A stretch of 54,187 nt of DNA from a virus, in the IMG/VR virus record IMGVR_UViG_3300009425_003086, positions 1-54,187 of that record; one strand, written 5' to 3'. A program made the position numbers and the translations under genes. Position 1 is the first letter of the stretch; each line of letters opens with the position of its first letter. Of this stretch, positions 34,051 to 42,092 are shown piece after piece. The notes beneath the pieces were generated by a model. The model saw only the letters and a program-made list of their open reading frames with translations. It ran no database searches and was not told the origin of the DNA.

Positions 34051-35705
34051 GACAATTAGGATTATCAGCATTTTACCATGACTCAGCAGCCTGCTTAGTA
34101 GAGAATGGTAAAGTACTGTATGCAGTAGAAGAAGAAAGATTCACTCAAACAAAACACGACAGTGCATTTCCATATAACTCTATAGACTGGATTCTAAAAG
34201 AAGCTAAGTTAGAGATTGGCGATATAGATGAAGTATGTTGGTATGAACGTCCTAATGATAAGAAGAAAAGAGTAGATGAGATGTTTAGTAGACATCCATA
34301 CAAAACATTTTTCTTAAAAAGACAATTTCGAAAAGATTTTGAACTTAATAATCCAAAAGTTTTATTAGAAAATCATTATGGTTATAAAGGAAAGATTAAA
34401 TACATTCCTCATCATTTATCTCATGCTGCATTCGCTTATTACACCTCTAGTTACAAATCCGCTGCCATTCTAACTGTAGATGGAGTAGGAGAAGAACAAA
34501 CAATTACAATCAATAAAGGAACTGGTAATGATATTAAATTACTAAAATCAATAAACTTCCCTAACTCATTAGGGATGTACTACTCAGCTATGACTTCTTT
34601 CTTAGGCTTTAAACCTAATGAAGGTGAGTATAAGGTTATGGGACTAGCAGCATGGGGGAATAAAACTAAATATACAGAACAACTTTCAAAAGTATTTAAA
34701 CCTAAACTATACACGTTTGATATAGATTTAAAATACTTCCCTTGGGAGTATACTGATCAAATTATGTTTAATAAATCACTATGTAAACTGTTAGGAATGC
34801 CTAATCGACTACCTGAAGACGAGTTAACCCAAGACCACAAAGATTTAGCATCATCAGTACAGTATTTATATGAAAAATACTTTTTAAAATTAGTAGAACA
34901 TACTAAACATTTAACTAAGGCGGAGAATTTATGTTTATCTGGAGGATGTGCTTATAATGGAGTAGCCAATGGGAAAGCCTATAAGTATTTTAAGAGTATA
35001 CACGTGCCATTTGCACCCTCTGATGCAGGCTCAGCAATAGGAGCATGTTTGTATAGTAATAGTAAGAAAAGAGTAGATAATACATCTCCATTTTTAGGAC
35101 CTTCTTATAGTAGAGGTAGAATTGAAGAAGCTATTAAACACAATATGTTATATATTAAAGTATACAACCTAAAGGAAGATATAATGCTCAAAAGAGTGTC
35201 TCAAATGATTCATGCCGGAAGAATTATATGTTGGTTTCAAGGATCAATGGAATTTGGAGCTAGAGCACTAGGTAATAGGAGTATTTTAGCAACCCCATTA
35301 GACCCTAATATGACAGTAAAGTTAAACGCTATTATAAAAAAGAGAGAAGGGTTTAGACCCTTTGCACCTTCTATTATAGAAGAAGAAGCTAGTAAGTATT
35401 TTGATATGAATGAACCATCGCCGTATATGAGCTTTGTGTTTCCGGTAAAAAATAAATACCTAAAAGCTATTACTCATATCAACAATTCAGCTAGAGTACA
35501 GACAGTTAATAAGGATTTTAATCCTAAGTATTATAAACTACTAAAAGCGATGAAAACAGTATCTAATCATCCAGTAGTACTTAATACATCTTTTAACTTG
35601 AAAGATCAAGTTATAACAGATTCACCGGAAAGAGCTATAAAAAGATTTCTTTCTAGTGAAATGGATGCATTAGTAATTAATAATTTTTTAATATTTAAGA
35701 AATGA
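34047..35705 (+). CDS. Carbamoyltransferase (NodU/CmcH/TobZ family), copy 2
   Basis: 552 residues with the same two-domain design as copy 1 but clearly diverged. LSAFYHDSAACLV and EEERFTQTKHD open the N-terminal domain, followed by HHLSHAAFAYY (metal-binding His) and LTVDGVGEEQ. The C-terminal domain has MEFGARALGNRSI, REGFRPFAPSI and VLNTSFNLKDQ. Its N-terminus is more typical of the family than that of copy 1. It probably carbamoylates a sugar or nucleoside hydroxyl. It overlaps a 36-residue basic peptide gene at its stop. Confidence 0.88.
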   Translation: MRQLGLSAFYHDSAACLVENGKVLYAVEEERFTQTKHDSAFPYNSIDWILKEAKLEIGDIDEVCWYERPNDKKKRVDEMFSRHPYKTFFLKRQFRKDFELNNPKVLLENHYGYKGKIKYIPHHLSHAAFAYYTSSYKSAAILTVDGVGEEQTITINKGTGNDIKLLKSINFPNSLGMYYSAMTSFLGFKPNEGEYKVMGLAAWGNKTKYTEQLSKVFKPKLYTFDIDLKYFPWEYTDQIMFNKSLCKLLGMPNRLPEDELTQDHKDLASSVQYLYEKYFLKLVEHTKHLTKAENLCLSGGCAYNGVANGKAYKYFKSIHVPFAPSDAGSAIGACLYSNSKKRVDNTSPFLGPSYSRGRIEEAIKHNMLYIKVYNLKEDIMLKRVSQMIHAGRIICWFQGSMEFGARALGNRSILATPLDPNMTVKLNAIIKKREGFRPFAPSIIEEEASKYFDMNEPSPYMSFVFPVKNKYLKAITHINNSARVQTVNKDFNPKYYKLLKAMKTVSNHPVVLNTSFNLKDQVITDSPERAIKRFLSSEMDALVINNFLIFKK

Positions 35706-35812
35706 TAAAATGGATAAAGCGAAAAATCGCAGAATACAAAAGAGAGAAAGCATACCAAAGAAAGATTAAGGAATTAAAGAAAAGAGATCCTTTTACATAT
35801 AAAAACTTTTAA
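35702..35812 (+). CDS. Very small basic protein (36 aa)
   Basis: Starts at the ATGA overlap with the carbamoyltransferase stop. 36 residues, rich in Lys, Arg and Tyr, ending KKRDPFTYKNF. Short basic peptides ending in an RDPF-x-Y motif are, from memory, widespread in marine phages; function unknown. The coupled start and codon use like the neighbours argue that it is real. Confidence 0.55.
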   Translation: MIKWIKRKIAEYKREKAYQRKIKELKKRDPFTYKNF

Positions 35813-35819
35813 TGGGAAT

Positions 35820-35851
35820 AGTTGTTTATTAACAGTATATTTCTTATATTG
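35820..35851 (+). promoter_or_regulatory. Host-type promoter TTG-N20-TATATT (queD-queE-ferredoxin operon)
   Basis: ATAGTTG with TTG at 35822-35824 and TATATT from 35845 (TTCTTATATT), 20 bases apart. The leader to the queD ATG is the longest of the set (49 nt from the TATATT start). Confidence 0.65.
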
Positions 35852-35893
35852 TATATGACAATAGTGTCGTAGCACCACTTTAAAAACACTAAT

Positions 35894-36361
35894 ATGAATA
35901 AATTTCAATCTACTAAAGTCTTCGATGGCTTTTCTACTGTTTTTCGACAGTGGCGTGCAGAATCAACACACTGCAAGTACCTTCATGGATATGGAATATC
36001 TTTTAAAATTTGGTTCGAAGGAGAATTAGACGAACGCAATTGGGTCTGGGATTTCGGAGGAATGAAAAGAGCAAAAGGTCAAATTGATGGAAAATCTGCT
36101 AAAGCATGGATGGACCATATGTTCGACCATACTTTCCTTGTAGCCGAAGATGATCCTTTCTTAGAATCTTTTCTTAAAATGGATGAAGCAGGAGTAGCTC
36201 AGGTAAGAGTAATCCCCGCAACAGGAGGAGAAAGATTCGCTCAATTTATATACGATAAAATAAATCCTTTTATCTTAGAGGAAACCGAAAATAGAGTAAA
36301 AATAGCAAGAGTAGAATTTAGAGAACACGCAAAAAATACAGCAATCTATGAGCCTAGGTAG
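35894..36361 (+). CDS. queD: 6-carboxy-tetrahydropterin synthase-like (QueD)
   Basis: 155 residues. FRQWRAESTHCKYLHGYG (17-34) carries the catalytic Cys27 and a zinc His31, in the HGY version of the usual HGH. LDERNWVWDFGGMK, MFDHTFLVAEDDP and a C-terminal VEFREHAKN complete the fold. The Glu near the C-terminus and the FDHT His/Asp are the usual proton-relay residues. It makes 6-carboxy-5,6,7,8-tetrahydropterin from dihydroneopterin triphosphate. The 3' end overlaps queE by 14 nt, and FolE (first step) is at 38024. Confidence 0.88.
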   Translation: MNKFQSTKVFDGFSTVFRQWRAESTHCKYLHGYGISFKIWFEGELDERNWVWDFGGMKRAKGQIDGKSAKAWMDHMFDHTFLVAEDDPFLESFLKMDEAGVAQVRVIPATGGERFAQFIYDKINPFILEETENRVKIARVEFREHAKNTAIYEPR

Positions 36362-37127
36362 AGTAGAAGACTACGAAAAGAACTTACCAATTGTAGAGAT
36401 ATATACCGCAGTACAGTCAGAAGGCTCAAGAGCTGGTTACCCAACTGTGGTAATAAGAACTACTGGTTGTACCCATAGATGCTACTTTGGTGAAGGAGGT
36501 TGGTGTGATAGTTGGTATACTTCTATTCACCCGGAAAAAGGCCAATACTGCTTCAACGACATTATTGCAGCGTATAAGAAAAACCCTCATATAACAGAAA
36601 TGATGCTAACTGGAGGATCTCCTACGATGCATGGAAAACTTGTTAATGAACTAACCCACTTTGCTAATGAAAATAATATATTTATTACAATCGAAACTGA
36701 AGGAAGTCATTTTCTCCCTACGGATTATCCTATCAATCTGCTTTCTATCAGTCCCAAATTCTCTAATTCGGTACCTGTACTTGGAGTGGCAACACCACAA
36801 GATAAGATTACGGACGAAAGGATGATAAAACAACATAATAAGTTTAGACTTAATTATAAAGCAATAGAAAACTCAATAAATTATCATTTAGATTATCATA
36901 TTAAACCGGTATGGGATGGAAAAGACGAAGAAGCTTTAATTGAAATTCTTAGTTTTAATACTAAACTTAAAATTCCTAGAGATAAGGTGTACTTTATGCC
37001 AGCAGGCGACACTAGAGAAAGTTTACAAAAATCATATCCATTAGTATTTGACTGGGTAAGGGATAATGGACATAGAATGACCTGGAGACCACATATCATA
37101 GCCTTCGAATCCCAAAGAGAAGTATAA
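36348..37127 (+). CDS. queE: 7-carboxy-7-deazaguanine synthase (QueE), radical SAM
   Basis: 259 residues. [17 protein letters not shown] and TVVIRTTGC open a QueE-type radical-SAM fold, and [12 protein letters not shown] is the SAM-binding GGE-like region. The cluster cysteines are C41, C45 and C53 (C-x3-C-x7-C), with YFGEGGW inserted between the second and third. The canonical spacing is C-x3-C-x2-C. It converts carboxytetrahydropterin to 7-carboxy-7-deazaguanine and needs an external electron donor. The last base of its stop is the first base of a ferredoxin gene. Confidence 0.88.
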   Translation: MSLGRVEDYEKNLPIVEIYTAVQSEGSRAGYPTVVIRTTGCTHRCYFGEGGWCDSWYTSIHPEKGQYCFNDIIAAYKKNPHITEMMLTGGSPTMHGKLVNELTHFANENNIFITIETEGSHFLPTDYPINLLSISPKFSNSVPVLGVATPQDKITDERMIKQHNKFRLNYKAIENSINYHLDYHIKPVWDGKDEEALIEILSFNTKLKIPRDKVYFMPAGDTRESLQKSYPLVFDWVRDNGHRMTWRPHIIAFESQREV

Positions 37128-37438
37128 TGAGTTATATAATAGGAAATGCCTGTGTGAGTACTTGTGACACCTCCTGTGTAAATGTCTGCCCAGTTGCTTG
37201 TATTCACGGCCCTATTAATATAGATGGAGAAGGAGCAGAAGTTGCAAATATGACAAAAGAAGAGCTTATAGGAAAGAGCTTATATATTAATCCTGATGAA
37301 TGTATTGACTGTGGAGCTTGCATCCCGGAATGTCCTGTCGACGCAATATATGGATCAGAAGAAGAAGCAATAGAAGCAGGAGAATTAAAAGCAGTTAACA
37401 ATAATTATGAATTTTTTAATTTAAAATATGACAAATAA
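37127..37438 (+). CDS. Two-cluster ferredoxin (FdxA-like)
   Basis: 103 residues. The first cysteine set is C9, C13, C17, C21-Pro and C25; the second is C59-x2-C62-x2-C65-x3-C69-Pro, the standard 4Fe-4S pattern. The order and the [20 protein letters not shown] region resemble FdxA ferredoxins with one 3Fe-4S or 4Fe-4S and one 4Fe-4S cluster. It shares a base with the queE stop (TAATG). That coupling suggests it feeds electrons to the radical-SAM cluster of QueE. Residues 26-55 form an acidic insert between the clusters. Confidence 0.9.
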   Translation: MSYIIGNACVSTCDTSCVNVCPVACIHGPINIDGEGAEVANMTKEELIGKSLYINPDECIDCGACIPECPVDAIYGSEEEAIEAGELKAVNNNYEFFNLKYDK

Positions 37439-37604
37439 CGATTTTATACAATGGTGCAGAGGTTTTGTAAATGGAGCACATTCATTTAATATTTTACCAA
37501 AGCAGTGGACAGAATTTAAAGAAAAATTAACAACCGTTAAGGATAACACTCCAACAACATGGATCACTACACCAGGATGGTCTCAAACTACAACATGGGA
37601 GTAA
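37428..37604 (+). CDS. Small conserved-looking phage protein (58 aa)
   Basis: The ATG lies in the last codons of the ferredoxin gene (11-nt overlap), and the stop overlaps the start of the phosphoribosyltransferase gene by 10 nt. 58 residues with [13 protein letters not shown] at the N-terminus, then [15 protein letters not shown]. The pattern dFixWlxGF...Q...Ik..L is one I recall from small proteins of marine T4-like phages, function unknown. The tight overlaps support translation. Confidence 0.6.
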   Translation: MTNNDFIQWCRGFVNGAHSFNILPKQWTEFKEKLTTVKDNTPTTWITTPGWSQTTTWE

Positions 37605-37999
37605 AAAAAATATACTTAACTTATGATGATGTAGATTCTTTATTAGATAAGATTTATGAACAGGTAGAGGATGAAGGTTTTAAACAAGTAACTGGAATTC
37701 CAAGAGGAGGAACTATTCTCGCCATTTTATATTCTCATAAATACGGAATAAAATATACTCATAATATAGTTAACGAATCAGACCTATTAGTATTAGATGA
37801 TATAGCAGATTCAGGAGCTACTCTAAAAAAGGAGAGTGAACTCTACCCTGATGTTACGTTTGCTACTCTACATTATAAAGCTGAGTCAGTATATGAACCA
37901 GAGTATTACGCAAAATACATTATTGCAGAGTATGGCTGGGTTGTGTACCCATGGGAGCAAAGTAATTCAAATCCCATACAAGATTATTTGGAAAATTAA
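37595..37999 (+). CDS. Phosphoribosyltransferase-like protein
   Basis: About 134 residues from ATG 37595. An in-frame ATG at 37559 lies deep inside the preceding small gene, and the added residues look unstructured. VTGIPRGGTILA and LLVLDDIADSGATLKK form the PRPP-binding site of type I phosphoribosyltransferases. The substrate is unknown: nucleobase salvage is the usual role. The location between the ferredoxin and folE allows a role in handling released guanine or a deazaguanine, which is speculation. Confidence 0.75.
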   Translation: MGVKKIYLTYDDVDSLLDKIYEQVEDEGFKQVTGIPRGGTILAILYSHKYGIKYTHNIVNESDLLVLDDIADSGATLKKESELYPDVTFATLHYKAESVYEPEYYAKYIIAEYGWVVYPWEQSNSNPIQDYLEN

Positions 38000-38017
38000 A
38001 AAAAAATTCTTATATTA
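37986..38017 (+). promoter_or_regulatory. Host-type promoter TTG-N20-TATATT (folE)
   Basis: TTG at 37988-37990 and TATATT from 38011, 20 bases apart. The folE ATG is 13 nt after the TATATT start, so a leaderless transcript is likely. Confidence 0.55.
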
Positions 38018-38023
38018 AGATAT

Positions 38024-38734
38024 ATGAAAAGATTTATAGAAGGAACAGAATTAGTTAAAGCAGGTTATGCTAACGGAATATCAACACAGTTAGCAGATTT
38101 ACAACCTGAGTTCGGAATGCAAGCATCTTTGACAGCAAAAGAAAAGCAAGGCATAATAGATTTAGCAGCAGTACAGTATGGAAACTTTCTAACTGCACTA
38201 GGTTGTGATTGGAAGAATGATCCTAACTCATCTGATACTCCTATGAGAGTAGCAAAAGCTTATGTTAATGATTTATGGAAAGGAAGATATGAACCATTGA
38301 CAGACATTACAACATTCCCATCAGATGGTTATGACGGAATTGTACAAGAGAGCAATATACCTTTAACTTCTATGTGCTCTCACCATCACCAGACAATTGG
38401 AGGTAGAGTAAGTATAGCATATGTTCCATCTAAAGATGGTAAGGTAGTTGGTCTGTCTAAACTAAACAGGATAGTAGAACACTTTGGAAGACGAGGAGCA
38501 ATACAAGAACAATTAACAGTCGCTATCTGGAACGCAGTAAATAAAATATGTGAAGGAAATATAGGAGTAGCTGTAATGATAGATGCTACTCATAATTGTG
38601 TAAGTTGTAGAGGAATAAAACATCACAGCGCATCAATGCAGACAGCAAAACTTACAGGCTGCTTCTTAGACGAATCTTCAGCTAGAGCAGAATTTTATAA
38701 TAATATTAAATTAGCATACAAGTGTAAAAATTAA
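38024..38734 (+). CDS. folE: GTP cyclohydrolase I (FolE)
   Basis: 236 residues. SDTPMRVAKAYV, SMCSHHHQTIGG (zinc Cys/His), VVGLSKLNRIVEHFGRR and THNCVSCRGI (zinc Cys) are all standard FolE motifs. The N-terminal 50 residues are an extension before the TAKEKQGIIDLA helix. It converts GTP to dihydroneopterin triphosphate, the first step of the 7-deazaguanine route completed by QueD, QueE and QueC nearby. Folate synthesis is the alternative use, but the neighbours favour deazaguanine. Confidence 0.93.
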   Translation: MKRFIEGTELVKAGYANGISTQLADLQPEFGMQASLTAKEKQGIIDLAAVQYGNFLTALGCDWKNDPNSSDTPMRVAKAYVNDLWKGRYEPLTDITTFPSDGYDGIVQESNIPLTSMCSHHHQTIGGRVSIAYVPSKDGKVVGLSKLNRIVEHFGRRGAIQEQLTVAIWNAVNKICEGNIGVAVMIDATHNCVSCRGIKHHSASMQTAKLTGCFLDESSARAEFYNNIKLAYKCKN

Positions 38735-38739
38735 AAATA

Positions 38740-38856
38740 ATGAATATAAAAAGACAAATTGCTGTAATTAATCAATCATATAAAATAAATAAAAGATTAC
38801 AAGTAATAGAAAAGAAAATTGATATAGTATTAGAAAAAATTAAAAATAATGAGTAA
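38740..38856 (+). CDS. Small helical peptide (38 aa)
   Basis: Starts 5 nt after folE and overlaps the next gene by 8 nt. 38 residues, Ile/Lys/Asn-rich, probably one amphipathic helix. Overlap with the next start suggests translational coupling. Function unknown; low composition complexity leaves some doubt. Confidence 0.4.
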   Translation: MNIKRQIAVINQSYKINKRLQVIEKKIDIVLEKIKNNE

Positions 38857-39415
38857 ACAATTAAAATTATTTCCAGATGAAGCAGATCACGTATGGGTTA
38901 ACGATTACGTTCCATTCGTATCAGAAGTAGAAAAATTTAACGACGTATTTAATAAACCTAACAATTATGAGCCCACTATTCCGATTAAAAAAGAATGGCA
39001 ATTCGTATACGACTTTATCCTCGAAGAACTTGAAGAATATAGAGAAGCTTGCGAACGAGGCGACATTGTGGAAATTCTGGACGCTTTGTGCGATATTGCT
39101 TATGTTTCCCTTGGGAACGGTACTATGTTACATGGCCTTAAAGACAAGATATGGCCAGCCTATCAAGAAGTACAAGGAAGTAATCTTAGTAAAGCTTGTA
39201 AAACTAAAAAAGAAGCCATACAGACCGTCAGCGAAAGAAGTCAGGAGCAAAGTGAGGCCTGTCATTTTGAGAAAGTTGAGGAAGGAAGGTATATTGTCTA
39301 TAGAACAAGAGACAGAAAAGTAATGAAAAGTATCAACTACTATAGACCAGACCTTACTCAATTCTTTACAACTGATGAGTTAAAGAAATTTCACCAACCT
39401 GAAGCAATTATATAA
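38849..39415 (+). CDS. MazG-like NTP pyrophosphohydrolase
   Basis: 188 residues. EELEEYREACERGD followed by EILDALCDIAYV is the ExxE...ExxD metal-binding pattern of all-alpha NTP pyrophosphohydrolases (MazG/HisE/dUTPase-2 superfamily). The N-terminal 45 residues and a C-terminal 60-residue extension with YYRPDLTQFF are extra. It could hydrolyse non-canonical or excess nucleotides, or lower ppGpp-related alarm nucleotides as proposed for cyanophage MazG. Overlaps of 8 and 1 nt tie it to its neighbours. Confidence 0.75.
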   Translation: MSKQLKLFPDEADHVWVNDYVPFVSEVEKFNDVFNKPNNYEPTIPIKKEWQFVYDFILEELEEYREACERGDIVEILDALCDIAYVSLGNGTMLHGLKDKIWPAYQEVQGSNLSKACKTKKEAIQTVSERSQEQSEACHFEKVEEGRYIVYRTRDRKVMKSINYYRPDLTQFFTTDELKKFHQPEAII

Positions 39416-39630
39416 TGAGCCTTAAATTAGAAGAACACGTAGTTTATATAGAATCAATGAAAACTGATATGATTCCTTATAGTGTAGTTAAACAATATTT
39501 AGTAGAGACAGTTGCAGAGCAACAACCTGCATTAGATAATATTACTAATACAGTCCAGAAAGCAGAGACCGAAATATTTACTGCGTTAAATGACTTAACA
39601 AAAGAACTTGGGAACCTAAATAAGTTATGA
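39415..39630 (+). CDS. Small coiled-coil protein, function unknown
   Basis: 71 residues, starting on the last base of the MazG-like gene and overlapping the transglycosylase gene by 4 nt. The second half is a heptad-rich helix (TVQKAETEIFTALNDL). No family is recognised. Its place directly before dpdA in an overlapping operon could mean a partner role, with no direct support. Confidence 0.55.
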   Translation: MSLKLEEHVVYIESMKTDMIPYSVVKQYLVETVAEQQPALDNITNTVQKAETEIFTALNDLTKELGNLNKL

Positions 39631-40421
39631 TAAAAATAGCACACGAAAGTCCTAAAAGTATATTTAATAAAGTTCAACAGTATACTGATTATGATTATGC
39701 TTTAGTACATTTGTTTGAAGAAGATAAAGAATACTTGCAGCAATTCAAAACTGCAATTTCGAATGGACGTGAAGTTATTTTAGATAATTCAATATTCGAA
39801 TTAGAAGAAGCATTTGATGCTGAAGAGTTTGCTAAATGGATTAAACATTTAAAACCTACCTGGTATATAGTTCCGGATGTATTAGAAAATAGTGTTAAGA
39901 CTCAAAGTCAAATGTATTCTTGGTTATTTGATCACAAAAACTTACCCGGTAAGATGATTGGAGTAGTACAAGGTAAAACATATGATGAAATAGTAAGTTG
40001 TTATAAATATATGGATAGATCTGCAAATGTAGATATGATAGCAATATCTTTTGATTATTCGTATTACACAAAATCTTGTCCTCATCCTAATAAGTATGTT
40101 AGTTGGATGCTAGGACGTGTTAAGCTACTAGGAGATCTACTAAAAGACGGTATTATAAACACTGATAAACCTCACCACCTATTAGGAAGTTCATTACCTC
40201 AAGAATTTAGTTTCTATAAAAATTCTAATTACGATTGGATATATTCTTTAGATACTTCTAACCCAATAGTACATGGTATTAAAGGTATTGAATACGGTAC
40301 TGACGGTCTTTGGGATAAGGAATCTCAAAAGTTATTTGAATTAATAAATTATAAAGTTGAAGATTGTAATAAGATAATGACTAATTTACAGAAATTTAAA
40401 TGGTTTACTAATGGAAACTAA
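39627..40421 (+). CDS. dpdA: DNA guanine transglycosylase (DpdA-like, TGT fold)
   Basis: 264 residues, about the length of short phage DpdA proteins. Motifs follow the TGT barrel: VILDNSIFE (Asp53 at the base-binding Asp position), YIVPDVL, IGVVQGK, MIAISFDYS, HHLLGSS and YSLDTSNPIVHG (Asp209 as a candidate nucleophile). There is no zinc-binding CxCxxC, which separates it from bacterial tRNA TGTs. DpdA enzymes exchange guanine in DNA for preQ0 or preQ1. It overlaps a formyltransferase gene by 11 nt and lies among folE, queD, queE and queF. Confidence 0.82.
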   Translation: MIKIAHESPKSIFNKVQQYTDYDYALVHLFEEDKEYLQQFKTAISNGREVILDNSIFELEEAFDAEEFAKWIKHLKPTWYIVPDVLENSVKTQSQMYSWLFDHKNLPGKMIGVVQGKTYDEIVSCYKYMDRSANVDMIAISFDYSYYTKSCPHPNKYVSWMLGRVKLLGDLLKDGIINTDKPHHLLGSSLPQEFSFYKNSNYDWIYSLDTSNPIVHGIKGIEYGTDGLWDKESQKLFELINYKVEDCNKIMTNLQKFKWFTNGN

Positions 40422-40959
40422 ATTTTGGATAGCATTCTTTAGTCAGACAGGAGCAGAAATAGCAGACATAGCAGAAAGACTTGGCAGATGGCCTGATAGA
40501 ATTATTACTAATGAAAGACCTGATCACCTTAGAACTATAGACCCTAGAATAGAAGAGAAAGGTTATTTTACATTTAATAATAACCCTACAGAAGACGATT
40601 ATTTAGAAGTATTACAGTATATACCACAAGCTTTTATTACTCTGCATGGTTGGTTAAGAATAATACCTAAAGAAGTATGTATTACCCATGAGATATATAA
40701 TGGCCACCCAGGATTAATTACTAAATACCCAGAACTTAAAGGTAAAGATCCTCAAATGAGAGCATTTAAAGCTAAACATAAGGTAATGGGTTGTGTTATA
40801 CATAAAGTTACTGCTGGGGTAGATGAAGGAAAAGTACTAAAAGAAATATATTTTAATGCTTGGAGAATTACAGAAGAAGATATGTGGAAAACTTTAAAAG
40901 ATAGATCTTTATATCTCTGGGATGAATTTTTAACTAAATTACTAGGTATTCACAAATAA
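40411..40959 (+). CDS. Formyltransferase-like protein (DpdN candidate)
   Basis: 182 residues. The PurN/Fmt catalytic triad is in place: N97 and H99 in YNGHPGLITKYP, and D138 in AGVDEGKVL. ITLHGWLRIIPKEV and VMGCVIHKVTAG match the formyl-folate-binding core. The gene overlaps the dpdA-like gene by 11 nt. A formyltransferase named DpdN was proposed for phages with 7-(formylamino)methyl-7-deazaguanine in DNA; this gene, with QueF present, fits that role. A sugar N-formyltransferase is the alternative, since the phage has many glycan genes. Confidence 0.78.
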   Translation: METKFWIAFFSQTGAEIADIAERLGRWPDRIITNERPDHLRTIDPRIEEKGYFTFNNNPTEDDYLEVLQYIPQAFITLHGWLRIIPKEVCITHEIYNGHPGLITKYPELKGKDPQMRAFKAKHKVMGCVIHKVTAGVDEGKVLKEIYFNAWRITEEDMWKTLKDRSLYLWDEFLTKLLGIHK

Positions 40960-40988
40960 TTTTCGTATATTAAAATAAAAGTTATATA

Positions 40989-41507
40989 GTGATAAAAAGA
41001 ATAGCATTAGTTGGAGCAAGCAGTACTGGTAAAACTACTGTTTATGAATTACTAAAAGGTAGGTTACCTAAATACGAATTCGTAAATGAATCTACTAGAA
41101 CTATAGGTAATTATGGATTTCCTATTAATGAAAAAGGAACAGATGCTACTCAATTAGCTATCAGTTGTTTTCATTTAGAAGCTTTACTTCAATCTCATAA
41201 TCAAGTATTAGATAGATGTTTTATGGATGTTGTAGTTTATTCTGCTTATATGGCAGATATAGAAGATATAACTTATCGATATATAGAAGATACTTGGAAT
41301 AGAATAAAAAACGAATATACCCATTACATATACTCTCCTATTGAATTTGATTCAGTAGATGATGGCACTAGGAGTGTAGATGAAAAGTGGAGAAAGAAAA
41401 TAGATACTAAATTTGTGGAGGTATTAAAAGGCATACGTCAGCCCTATTTGACGGTAACGGGCTCTCCTATGCAAAGGGTAGAGCAAATACTAAAATTTAT
41501 AAATTAA
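40989..41507 (+). CDS. P-loop kinase/ATPase of NadR-kinase type (AAA_28-like)
   Basis: 172 residues from GTG at 40989; no ATG lies upstream of the P-loop. The Walker A is GASSTGKTT, followed by FVNESTRTIGNYG and VLDRCFMDVVVYSAYM. This layout matches AAA_28/NadR C-terminal-type kinases. Ribosylnicotinamide or deoxynucleoside phosphorylation is possible. An HxGH nucleotidyltransferase of NMN adenylyltransferase type is encoded at 32978, so an NAD-salvage pair is conceivable. A TTTCGTATATT element lies just upstream (40961-40971). Confidence 0.65.
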   Translation: MIKRIALVGASSTGKTTVYELLKGRLPKYEFVNESTRTIGNYGFPINEKGTDATQLAISCFHLEALLQSHNQVLDRCFMDVVVYSAYMADIEDITYRYIEDTWNRIKNEYTHYIYSPIEFDSVDDGTRSVDEKWRKKIDTKFVEVLKGIRQPYLTVTGSPMQRVEQILKFIN

Positions 41508-41512
41508 ATAAT

Positions 41513-42088
41513 ATGAAAAACCTAACATTAATATTAATACTACTATTTTCATCTACTAGTGGGATAAGTCAAATAGTTGAAACAGATATATTTAGGGTAG
41601 AGTATAGTCAATTCAAAGAACAGCCATTATGGGTTGAATATGTAGTACAATGTCCTAACGGAAAAGCATCAAGAGTAGGAATGGATTTTTGGGAACCAGA
41701 AGGTATTAGAACTTCTGATGATGATGATTATAAAGGCAATATATACGATAAAGGTCATCTAGCACCAGCAGCAGCCTTTAGTTGTAATAAAGAGATGTTA
41801 CTTAAAACATTCTCATACCTAAACTCAGCTTTACAGCATGAGGGATTAAATAGAGGTCAATGGAGTAGATTAGAAACTTTTGAAAGAGATGCTTCAAACT
41901 TTTTTGGTGAAGAAGTTAAGGTAAGAGTAGACGTTCTATTTGAAGGTGAGTTAGAAGTATTACCAACTGGTGCAACAGTCCCATCAGGATTCAGAAAAAC
42001 TATTACTATTGGGAATACAGAGAGAGTGTTTGAATTTCCTAATATAGATACTAAAGGAACAAAGTGGGTAGATTATATAATAAAATAA
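41513..42088 (+). CDS. Exported DNA/RNA non-specific endonuclease (NUC superfamily)
   Basis: 191 residues. A signal peptide covers about residues 1-20 (hydrophobic LTLILILLF, then SGISQ). DKGHLAPAAAF (79-89) is the DRGH catalytic motif with His82 as general base. N104, Q108 and N113 followed by WSRLE supply the metal-binding and structural residues of the Serratia-nuclease family. It would act in the periplasm or outside the cell, degrading DNA and RNA. A role in excluding other phages, scavenging nucleotides or cleaning released DNA is possible. Confidence 0.82.
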   Translation: MKNLTLILILLFSSTSGISQIVETDIFRVEYSQFKEQPLWVEYVVQCPNGKASRVGMDFWEPEGIRTSDDDDYKGNIYDKGHLAPAAAFSCNKEMLLKTFSYLNSALQHEGLNRGQWSRLETFERDASNFFGEEVKVRVDVLFEGELEVLPTGATVPSGFRKTITIGNTERVFEFPNIDTKGTKWVDYIIK

Positions 42089-42092
42089 TAAA

